DNA from: Sphingomonas aurea
GTDB taxonomy: Bacteria; Pseudomonadota; Alphaproteobacteria; Sphingomonadales; Sphingomonadaceae
Assembly: GCF_030678875.1 (NCBI RefSeq)
Contig: NZ_JAUUDS010000002.1
Coordinates: 62,001 to 126,000, forward strand
DNA length: 64,000 bases
Reading direction: 5' to 3'
This document shows, in pieces, positions 15,560 to 23,389 of this stretch; positions within the stretch are counted from its first letter, which is position 1, and each line of letters opens with the position of its first letter. Made by a program: the position numbers and the translations under genes. The notes under the pieces were generated by a model, which did no database searches, was not told the DNA's origin, and was given only the letters and a program-made list of their open reading frames with translations.

Positions 15560-17437
15560 GTGACCGAAGTATTCGTGTCGTATAAGTCGGAGGACCGCGC
15601 GCGTGTCGCGCCGCTGGTCGCCGCGCTCGAGGCGGACGGCGTCGGCGTCTGGTGGGATGCACATATCGGTGGCGGCTCCGAGTGGCGAGACTCGATCGAG
15701 AGCGAGCTCAACGCCGCGGCGTGCGTCGTCGTGGTGTGGAGCGAGCGGTCGACCGGACGAGAAGGCAGCTTCGTGCGCGACGAGGCGACGCGGTCGCTCA
15801 GGCGCGGCGCGTACCTGCCCGTCCGGATCGACCCGGTCGAACCCCCGCTCGGCTTTGGCGAGACGCAGGCATTGTCGCTGATCGGCTGGAAGGGCGACCG
15901 GACCGACCCGCAATATGTGGCGCTGCTGGCGGCGGTGCAGGCGGTCATCGCGGGCAAGCCGCGGCCGACCCCGCCGGCATATCAGCAGCCCAAGCGCGGC
16001 CTCGACCGGCGGCTGGTGATCGGCGGCGGCGTTGCCGCCATCGCGGTGGCGGGCGCCGGCGGTTGGTGGGCGCTTACTCGTGACGTCGCGCCCGGCGACA
16101 GCGTTGCGGTGCTGCCCTTCGCCAACCTCAGCGGCGATCCCGCGCAGGCGTTCTTCTCCGACGGCATCGCCGAGGAACTGCGCGACGCTCTAACTCGCAT
16201 CGCCAGCCTGAAGGTCGCCGGCCGCAGCTCGTCCGAGCAGATGCGCGACGCCGACGCGCCGACCGCGGCGGCCAAGCTGGGCGTCGCCAGCATCCTGAGC
16301 GGCACAGTGCGCCGCGGCGCAGGGATGATCCGCATCAACGCCGAGCTGGTCGACGGCATCAGCGGGCTCACCCGCTGGTCGCAGGCCTATGACCGCGCGA
16401 TCGGCGACACGCTGGCGATTCAGAGCGACATCGCCGACAGCGTTGCGGGCGCGCTCAAGATCGCGCTGGGCGGCGCGCAGAAGGCCCTGCTGGTGCAGGG
16501 CGGCACCAGCAACCCGGTTGCGCAGGAAGCCTATCTGCGCGGGTTGGCGCTCGCGCGGAAAAACAAGATCAAAGAATCGTTGCCGCAATTCGAGGCGGCA
16601 ATCGCTGCCGATCCCAATTACGCTAAGGCTTATTTGTCGCTGGGTGGTAACGGCGCGGCATTGGCAAGCAACTCGCTCAGCGGGGCCGCGCTGCGCGCCA
16701 AGCTGGACGCGGCGGAACAGACCGTTCGCCATGCGCTGGCGCTGATGCCGGGTTCGGGCAAGCCATATGCGGCCCTGGGTTTGATCTTCCAGGGACGGCT
16801 CGATCTGCGTCGGGCCAGGGACGCCTACGACACGGCGTATCGCGCGCTGCCCGGCGACGCCACTGTGCTACGCACCAAGTCGCTTTTCGATTCGCTGATG
16901 GGCAATAGCGACGCGATCGGGCTCTACCAGCGTGCCATGACCCTCGACCCGCTACGAGCTGCGAACGGACGCTCTCAGGCGAACCTCCTATTTAACGTTG
17001 GCCGCTTAGACCAGGCGATCGTCGTCGCGCGAACGAACCTCGCCACGCTTCCTGACGACCCCTTCCTGCAGACGTTGATAGCGACGGTACAGCTCATCAA
17101 GGGTCAGGCAGCCGAGGCTGCGAGGACCGCAACGTTGGTGGCGACGGACGACCCGAACCGTCCGGCGGCGGACGTGGTCGGCGTTGCCGCCGTGAGTGGC
17201 CCGGCGGCCGATCGAGCGCTGTCCTCGTTCCTGGCGAACTACGGTGCCACGAACCTGTATGAGATCGCCCAGATTCACGGCTGGCGCGGCGAGCGTGACC
17301 TTGCCTTCGCCGCGATCGCGCGGGCGTGGGAGGAGCGCAATCCAGCGCTGATCCAGTTCAAGACCGACCCGCTGCTCGCGCCGATCCGCTCCGATCCGCG
17401 CTACGGCGAGTGGCTGAGGAAGATCGGCTTTCCGTAA
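15560..17437 (+). CDS. TIR domain - TM - FlgO-like - TPR protein
   Basis: A multi-domain protein of 625 residues. Residues 1-130 form a TIR domain (VTEVFVSYKSEDRARVAPLV, then a DEATRSL helix in which Glu75 aligns with the catalytic Glu of TIR NADases such as SARM1). One TM segment (about 150-168) follows. Next is a FlgO/CadC-type periplasmic domain (SVAVLPFANLSGDP, then FFSDGIAEELRDAL) and at least five TPR-like repeats from about 300. The GTG at 15560 is chosen because it has AAAGGTGGGG upstream and opens the TIR strand; a longer in-frame GTG start exists at 15479. Such TIR-TPR fusions are common in sphingomonads. The role (signalling, envelope stress, defence) is unknown. Confidence 0.75.
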   Translation: MTEVFVSYKSEDRARVAPLVAALEADGVGVWWDAHIGGGSEWRDSIESELNAAACVVVVWSERSTGREGSFVRDEATRSLRRGAYLPVRIDPVEPPLGFGETQALSLIGWKGDRTDPQYVALLAAVQAVIAGKPRPTPPAYQQPKRGLDRRLVIGGGVAAIAVAGAGGWWALTRDVAPGDSVAVLPFANLSGDPAQAFFSDGIAEELRDALTRIASLKVAGRSSSEQMRDADAPTAAAKLGVASILSGTVRRGAGMIRINAELVDGISGLTRWSQAYDRAIGDTLAIQSDIADSVAGALKIALGGAQKALLVQGGTSNPVAQEAYLRGLALARKNKIKESLPQFEAAIAADPNYAKAYLSLGGNGAALASNSLSGAALRAKLDAAEQTVRHALALMPGSGKPYAALGLIFQGRLDLRRARDAYDTAYRALPGDATVLRTKSLFDSLMGNSDAIGLYQRAMTLDPLRAANGRSQANLLFNVGRLDQAIVVARTNLATLPDDPFLQTLIATVQLIKGQAAEAARTATLVATDDPNRPAADVVGVAAVSGPAADRALSSFLANYGATNLYEIAQIHGWRGERDLAFAAIARAWEERNPALIQFKTDPLLAPIRSDPRYGEWLRKIGFP

Positions 17438-17715
17438 GCGAAGTGGCGGCAGACGGTCGCGATCCTGCAATCGGCGGCGAGGACCCGAAAACGGTCATCC
17501 GTCATGACCGGCTCGCCACTTGCTTTCCGCCACTCGTTCACCCTTGAACTAGACGAACATTCTTCGGGGCAGTGCTTCGAAAATGCCGGCGCATCGTAGG
17601 AGCGTGAGCCCGCGCCGATCCGGGTCTTCGGTTCTACGCTGCGCCCGATCATATAATCCGAGCAATCGGTTCACCGCCGGAGATCGACGGACCTTTCACG
17701 CATTCTGGCTCCAGC

Positions 17716-17822
17716 ATGACCACTCCCCAAATCCTTTCCATCGCGACGCTCATCGGCATGATGGCGCTCTTCCTGTGGGGTCGCTTCCGCTACGATGTGA
17801 CGGCGATCCTGGCAGCGTTGGC
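17716..17822 (+). pseudogene. 5' fragment of an SLC13 permease gene
   Basis: An ATG opens MTTPQILSIATLIGMMALFL and GRFRYDVTAILAAL, closely like the N-terminus of the intact SLC13 permease at 23390-25171 (TTPQILSFSI, then WGRFRYDVVSLVAL). After about 36 codons the frame runs into the 3' end of an IS3-family transposase, so the rest of the permease is lost. It is a gene remnant truncated at an insertion-sequence boundary. Confidence 0.75.
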
Positions 17823-17957
17823 CCGACGTGTCGATTACATCGAGCGCTTCTACAATCCGATCCGACGCCACTCGACCTTGGGTTATCTCAGTCCCATGCA
17901 CTTCCAGCGGCAAGCCCAGTTAGCTTAACCTCGTGTACACAAACCGGCAGCAGCTCA
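17823..17957 (+). mobile_element. IS3-family element relic: transposase tail and right terminal repeat
   Basis: Codons read RRVDYIERFYNPIRRHSTLG, then YLSPMHFQ and a stop. This is the conserved C-terminus of IS3-family OrfB integrase-type transposases. It is followed by GTGTACACAAACCGGCAGCA and GCTCA (17933-17957), the layout of an IS3 right inverted repeat. The DDE core, orfA and left end are absent. The relic is fused in frame to the SLC13 fragment, and the lldD ATG (17958) begins at the very next base. Confidence 0.75.
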
Positions 17958-19110
17958 ATGTCCTCTCTTAGCCGTGCCAACAACGTAGCCGATCTTCGCT
18001 TGCTGGCGAGGCGCCGGCTGCCGCGACCGATCTTCGACTATATCGATGGTGGCGCGGATGACGAGGTTTCACTCCGTCGCAACGCAGGTGCGTTCACGGA
18101 CTATGAGCTGGTCCCCGACGTTCTCAACGACGTCTCGGAGACCCGGACTGAGATCGAAATGTTCGGGCAATGTACGCGTTGGCCGCTGATGCTGGCGCCG
18201 ACAGGCCTCACCCGCATGTTTCACGGCCAGGCCGAGCTTGCCGTGGCCCACGCGGCAGCGCGGCACGGATTGCTCTACAGCCTCTCGACCATGGGTACCA
18301 CGCGCCTGGAAGACCTGGCGCAGGCGTTCGCCGGACCGAAGGTCTTTCAGATCTACATCTTCAAGGATCGCGGCCTTACGGCCGAATTCGTTGCGCGCTG
18401 TCGCGAAGCGGGCTTCCACGGTCTGGCGTTGACTGTCGACACTCCGGTTGCCGGCAATCGAGAGCGCGACCGGGTGAGCGGCCTGTCGCTGCCCCCGAAA
18501 CTGACGCTGAAATCATTGTTCAGCTTTGCGGTTCACCCCTCCTGGTCCCTCCCCGCGCTGACCGGCTCCAAGTTCGACCTGGCGAACGTCAGCCACAAGG
18601 TCGACGCTCTGGCATCGGGGCCGATGAGCCTGTTCGACTATATCGGCGGCCAGTTCGACCGCTCGGTCGGCTGGCGTGATGTCGAATGGCTGGCACGCGA
18701 GTGGAACGGGCCGCTCGCCATCAAGGGGGTGATGACACCCGAGGACGCGCGCCGTTCGATCGCGTCGGGCGCGACCGATCTCCAATCACGGCGGGCGCCA
18801 ACTGGATGGTGCGCCTGCCCCGGTCGATCAGATTGCGGCGGTACGCGATGCGGTGGGCGATGCGCCCGACGTGATCTGCGACGGAGGCATTCGGCGCGGC
18901 TCCGACGTGGTGAAGGCGTTGGCACTCGGCGCAACCGCCTGCTCGATCGGACGCCCCTACCTATATGGCCTGGCAGCGGGCGGTGAGCGCGGCGTCGACC
19001 GGGCCCTGACGCTGCTGGGCGAGGAGTTCCAGCGCACCCTGATGCTTGCGGGGATCAACGATGTCGCGAGCATATCGCGTCGTCATATCCGCAGGCGGCC
19101 ACGCGGCTGA
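17958..19110 (+). pseudogene. lldD: Frameshifted FMN-dependent L-lactate/alpha-hydroxyacid dehydrogenase
   Basis: The reading starts MSSLSRANNVADLRLLARRR with PIFDYIDGGADDE, the N-terminus of the LldD/glycolate oxidase family. It continues through LTVDTPVAGNRERD and GPLAIKGVMTPEDA. At about 18780 the frame breaks. The expected ISNHGGRQLDGAPAPVD segment, with the catalytic-loop His and the substrate Arg, is encoded in another frame. The rest (DVICDGGIRRGSDVVKALAL, then GRPYLYGLAAGGERG) continues there to 19110. The break is explained by loss of about 8 nt between GCGACCG and ATCTCCAAT. Unless this is an assembly error the enzyme is inactive. It directly abuts the IS3 terminal repeat, so its native upstream region is gone. 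Confidence 0.8.
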
Positions 19111-19270
19111 GGTCGATCGTCTTCGACCGTCTAGCGTCGGCTTGAAGCGCCAGGCCGAAGATCGGCATCGTACCGTCGAGGGAAATCCGGCCCGACCATT
19201 CACGCCGCCCGCCGGCGACGAACAGCCCTGGGCCAAACAGAAACGCCCCAAGCTACCACGCACGGTTCAA

Positions 19271-22200
19271 ATGGTTTATCGACTATCAACGGCAACGCCG
19301 TTTCCTGCACTCTCTGGTGTGACGACCGCCTTGCCCCACGCCCTGCACAGCGACACCGCCTTTCTCGATTTTCCCGGTGAGATGGCCCGCCTGATCCGCG
19401 AGAAAGACTGGAGCGACACCCCGTTCGGTCCGATCGCCGGTTGGTCGACCGCGCTTCGTTCGGCCGTCAGCATCATCCTCGGCTCGCGCTTCCCGATGGT
19501 GCTCTACTGGGGAGAGACACGGGCGCTGATCTATAACGATGCCTGGTCGCCGGTGCCGGGGCAGAAGCACCCCTGGGCGCTGGGCCGTCCGGGCTATGAG
19601 GTGTGGGCGGAAATCTGGGACATCATCGGCCCGATGTTCGATCAGGTGATGACGCAGGGCACCGCCACCTGGTCGGAGGACCAGCTCCTGCCGCTCAATC
19701 GCTTCGGCTATGTCGAGGAATGCTACTTCTACTACAGCTACTCGCCTGTCCGCGGTGAAGGCGGGCAGGTCGAGGGTGTGTTCACCGCGGTCACCGAGAC
19801 GACGTACCGCGTGCTCGCCGAACGACGGGAACGCCTGCTCCGCGAAATCTCCGAAGCGACATCGCACACGCGCTCGCCGGATGATGCAGGCCGCGTCGCT
19901 GCCGAGCGGATGGCCGGTCTGCCCGAAGAGGCGCCGTTTTTCCTGGTGTATCTGCGTGACGACGACGGCACGTTGAACCTCGTCGGCAAGGCGGGCGACA
20001 TCGAAGGCGATGATCTAGCCCCTGCTACGATCCCGGCGGGCACGCATCCGATCTGGCCGTTCGAAACGGTGCTGCGGAGCGGCAACCCCGAGCGCCTGGA
20101 GGATCTGGCGGACCGCTTCGCGGGCAGGCTCGCCGGAACACCGTGGCCGGAACCGGTCGAACAGGCCCTGGTCGTCCCCATCGCGAGCAGCCGTCCAGAG
20201 GCACCGTTCGGTTTTCTGGTCGCCGGGCTCAGTCCCCGGCGTCGGCTCGATGCCGATTACCAGACGCTCTTCGAGCGTGTCGCCGGCCATATCGGCACGG
20301 CAGCGACGAATGCCGAGGCCTATGCCGAGGAGAAGCGGCGGGCAGAACAGCTTGCCGAGCTGGACCGCGCCAAGACCGCCTTCTTCTCGAACGCCAGCCA
20401 CGAGTTCCGCACCCCGCTGACGCTGATGCTGGGGCCGGTGGAGGATATGCTGGCCCGCGCGGACGGACAGGCGCGGGAGGAGCTGGCGCTGGTCCAGCGC
20501 AACGGCCAGCGCCTGCTGCGACTGGTCAACACGCTGCTCGATTTCAGCCGGATCGAGGCTGGACGGGTGCGCGCGGCGTTCGAGCCTGTCGACCTCGCCG
20601 CCTATACCGCCGATCTCGCCTCCACCTTCCGCTCGGCGATGGACCGCGCAGGACTGTCGTTCACGATCGACACGGGCGCGCTCGACCAGCCCGTCTGGAT
20701 CGACCGCGACATGTGGGAGAAGATCGTCCTCAACCTCATCTCCAACGCGTTCAAATATACGCTGGAGGGCGGCGTGACCGTCAGGCTGCGCGCCGATGGC
20801 GATGCCGCACGATTGGAGGTGATCGACACCGGCGTCGGCGTGCCGGAGGCGGAGTTGCCGCGCGTTTTCGACCGTTTCCATCGGATCGAAGGCCAGCAGG
20901 GCCGGACCCATGAAGGCACCGGCATCGGCCTCGCGCTGGTCAAGGATCTCGTTCAGTTGCACGGCGGGACGGTCGATGTCGAAAGCCCGACCGGCAAGGG
21001 AGCGACCTTTGCCGTCACCGTGCCGTTCGGCCGCGCGCATGTGCCCGCGGACGCGCCGCCCGCCCCCGGCCAGCTATCGACCGCGACCCGCGCCGATACC
21101 TTCGTTGCCGAGGCGTTGCGCTGGTTGCCCGGCGGAAGCGGCGAGGAAGCGTCACCGACCCTCGACGATCAGGGTACCAGCGAACCGCTGCGCGGGCAGA
21201 CGATCCTGCTCGCCGACGATAATGCCGACATGCGCGGCTATGTCGAACGGCTGCTGACGACCGCAGGCTATCATGTGGTGGCGGTGGCGGACGGCGAGGA
21301 AGCGGCGGAGCGCGCATTGGATGTCGCGCCCGATCTGGTCCTGTCGGACGTCATGATGCCTAGGCTCGACGGATTCGGCCTCATCCAGCGCCTGCGCGGA
21401 GCGGCGGATACCGCCGACCTGCCGATCATCCTCCTGTCGGCCCGCGCCGGCGAAGAGGCGGCGATCGAGGGCATCGAGGCGGGGGCCGACGACTATCTGG
21501 TGAAGCCATTCGCCGCCCGCGAGCTTCTCGCCAAGGTCGAAGGTGCGATCCGCCTGGCGCGGTTGCGCGGCGAGAACGCGGCCGAGTTGCGGGAGGCAAA
21601 CCGTCAGCTCGCCGATCGGGAGAGTTTCCTGACCGGGGTGCTGGCCAGCTCCACCGATTGCATCAAGGTGCTCGACCTCGATGGCCGCATGACCTTCATG
21701 TCCGAGGGTGGGCAGCGCATCATGGAGGTGAGCGACTTCAACGCGGTCGCCGGCTGTCCATGGCCAGACTTCTGGACCGGCATCGGCAACGATCAGGCGA
21801 AGGCGGCGCTCGAGGCGGCGCGGGCGGGTGAGACGCGCAACTTCATCGGTCACGCCAAGACCTTTGCCGGGTCACCGCGGTGGTGGGACGTGGCGGTCAG
21901 CCCGATCCGGGGCGCGGATGGCAAACCGGAACGCATCCTGTCGGTATCGCGCGACATCACCGCGTCGCGGGAGAATGAGGAGGAGCGCAACCAGCTTGCC
22001 CGGATCGTCGAGAACAGCGCCGACTTCATCGGCATGGCGCGGGCCGATGGCACGTCCTTCTTCCTCAACGATGCCGCACGTCGGCTCGTCGGACTGGAAG
22101 ACGCCGACGTTGCCGACGTTTCGATCACTGATTATTTCCCGCCCGAAGAAGCACGCATCGTCGCGCAGGAGATCCTGCCGCACGTCGACAGCGTCGGCTC

Positions 22201-22963
22201 CTGGTCGGGCGAGCGCACGTTCCGCCATTTCCGTTCGGGCGAGCTGATCCCGGTGCTATGCACGATCTTCCCCGTCACCGACAGCGACGGCGGTCATATC
22301 GGCTACGGCACGGTCACGCGCGACATTCGTGAGCGCAAGCGCGCCGAAGAGCAGCAGCAGCTTCTCAACAACGAGCTGGGCCATCGGCTGAAGAACGTGC
22401 TGACCGTCGTCCAGTCCGTGGCGTCGCAGACGCTGCGCCAGGCAGACAGCACGACATCGGCTGCGCGCGCCCTCGCCTCGCGGCTTTCGGCCCTGGGGGA
22501 GGCGACCAATGTCCTGACCGCCAGTTCATGGGAGTCGGCCGACCTGCTGCAACTCGTCAGCAAGGCGATGGCGCCGCATGGCGGTCTTGGCGACCGTATC
22601 CGGGCGTCCGGGCCGAAGATCGTCCTTCACGCGCAAGTGACGCTCGCGCTGGCGCTGGCCCTCCATGAGCTGGCGACCAATGCGGCCAAGTACGGTGCAT
22701 TGTCGACACCCGATGGTCATGTCGAACTTGCCTGGTCTGTAACGGATGGAGCGAAAGGCGAGGATCGCCGTTTCGCCATGTCCTGGAAGGAGATCGGCGG
22801 GCCTGAAGTCCATATGCCGACGCGGCGAGGTTTCGGTTCGACGATGATCGAGCGTTCGCTGCGTGCCTATTTCCGGGGTGACGCGCAGATCGCCTATCCG
22901 GCGACCGGTGTGGAGTTCGAGATGCAATGTCCGCTTGGCGAAGCGGGCACGGTGAGCGAGTAA
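19271..22963 (+). CDS. Hybrid histidine kinase with two kinase modules (HisKA and HWE)
   Basis: A sensor kinase of about 1230 residues. In order: an N-terminal PAS-like sensor (DWSDTPFGPIAGW onward), a GAF-like domain, and a HisKA H-box with His377 in SHEFRTPLT. An HATPase follows (NLISNAFKYT, DTGVGVPEAE, GTGIGLALVKDL), then a receiver domain with phospho-acceptor Asp693 in SDVMMPR. Two PAS domains come next, and finally an HWE-type kinase with His1038 in ELGHRLKNVLTVVQS and LHELATNAAKYGA. A soluble kinase is expected, as no TM segment is seen. Upstream codons overlap lldD; the ATG at 19271 is a compromise, because no good ribosome binding site decides the start. It is followed by a stand-alone response regulator. 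Confidence 0.82.
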   Translation: MVYRLSTATPFPALSGVTTALPHALHSDTAFLDFPGEMARLIREKDWSDTPFGPIAGWSTALRSAVSIILGSRFPMVLYWGETRALIYNDAWSPVPGQKHPWALGRPGYEVWAEIWDIIGPMFDQVMTQGTATWSEDQLLPLNRFGYVEECYFYYSYSPVRGEGGQVEGVFTAVTETTYRVLAERRERLLREISEATSHTRSPDDAGRVAAERMAGLPEEAPFFLVYLRDDDGTLNLVGKAGDIEGDDLAPATIPAGTHPIWPFETVLRSGNPERLEDLADRFAGRLAGTPWPEPVEQALVVPIASSRPEAPFGFLVAGLSPRRRLDADYQTLFERVAGHIGTAATNAEAYAEEKRRAEQLAELDRAKTAFFSNASHEFRTPLTLMLGPVEDMLARADGQAREELALVQRNGQRLLRLVNTLLDFSRIEAGRVRAAFEPVDLAAYTADLASTFRSAMDRAGLSFTIDTGALDQPVWIDRDMWEKIVLNLISNAFKYTLEGGVTVRLRADGDAARLEVIDTGVGVPEAELPRVFDRFHRIEGQQGRTHEGTGIGLALVKDLVQLHGGTVDVESPTGKGATFAVTVPFGRAHVPADAPPAPGQLSTATRADTFVAEALRWLPGGSGEEASPTLDDQGTSEPLRGQTILLADDNADMRGYVERLLTTAGYHVVAVADGEEAAERALDVAPDLVLSDVMMPRLDGFGLIQRLRGAADTADLPIILLSARAGEEAAIEGIEAGADDYLVKPFAARELLAKVEGAIRLARLRGENAAELREANRQLADRESFLTGVLASSTDCIKVLDLDGRMTFMSEGGQRIMEVSDFNAVAGCPWPDFWTGIGNDQAKAALEAARAGETRNFIGHAKTFAGSPRWWDVAVSPIRGADGKPERILSVSRDITASRENEEERNQLARIVENSADFIGMARADGTSFFLNDAARRLVGLEDADVADVSITDYFPPEEARIVAQEILPHVDSVGSWSGERTFRHFRSGELIPVLCTIFPVTDSDGGHIGYGTVTRDIRERKRAEEQQQLLNNELGHRLKNVLTVVQSVASQTLRQADSTTSAARALASRLSALGEATNVLTASSWESADLLQLVSKAMAPHGGLGDRIRASGPKIVLHAQVTLALALALHELATNAAKYGALSTPDGHVELAWSVTDGAKGEDRRFAMSWKEIGGPEVHMPTRRGFGSTMIERSLRAYFRGDAQIAYPATGVEFEMQCPLGEAGTVSE

Positions 22964-22992
22964 GCGCAGTGGGTCAGAGCAAACCGATCGAC

Positions 22993-23346
22993 ATGAACAC
23001 GATCCTCATCGTCGAGGATGAGGCGATCGTGCGGTTCGAGCTGATCGACTTCTTCGAAGACGAGGGATACCGCGTGTTCGAGGCGGAGAACGCCGATGAC
23101 GCGATCGCCGTCCTTGAGCGCAACAGCACCATCCGCATCGTCCTGACCGATATCGACATGCCCGGATCGATGGATGGACTGAAGCTGGCGCATTATATCC
23201 GCAAGCGCTACCCGCCGACATTGCTCCTGATCGCCTCGGGGCGGGTGTCGGTATCGCAAAGCGAGCTGCCGGATTACAGCGTCTTCCTGTCCAAGCCGTT
23301 CGACCCGACCCGCCTCATGCGTACGATCGACGACATGACCCGCTGA
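22993..23346 (+). CDS. Single-domain response regulator (CheY-like)
   Basis: A 117-residue receiver domain with no output domain. It starts MNTILIVEDEAIVRFELIDF, has the acidic pair Glu9/Asp10, the phospho-acceptor Asp53 in LTDIDMPGSMDG, and a late Lys in FLSKPF. It lies 29 nt downstream of the two-module kinase on the same strand and is almost certainly its partner, probably of the HWE module. Such FixJ/CheY-like partners relay phosphate onward rather than bind DNA. The ATG at 22993 fits the start of the domain. Confidence 0.87.
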   Translation: MNTILIVEDEAIVRFELIDFFEDEGYRVFEAENADDAIAVLERNSTIRIVLTDIDMPGSMDGLKLAHYIRKRYPPTLLLIASGRVSVSQSELPDYSVFLSKPFDPTRLMRTIDDMTR

Positions 23347-23389
23347 GATACCTCGAAGATAATCTTTCCAGCTAGTGCGATCTCGTGGC

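Noticed and set aside
17583..18986. A single 467-codon open frame spanning the SLC13 fragment, IS relic and lldD
   Set aside because: It crosses unrelated pieces in one frame only by accident; the true lldD start is at 17958 and its frame breaks near 18780.
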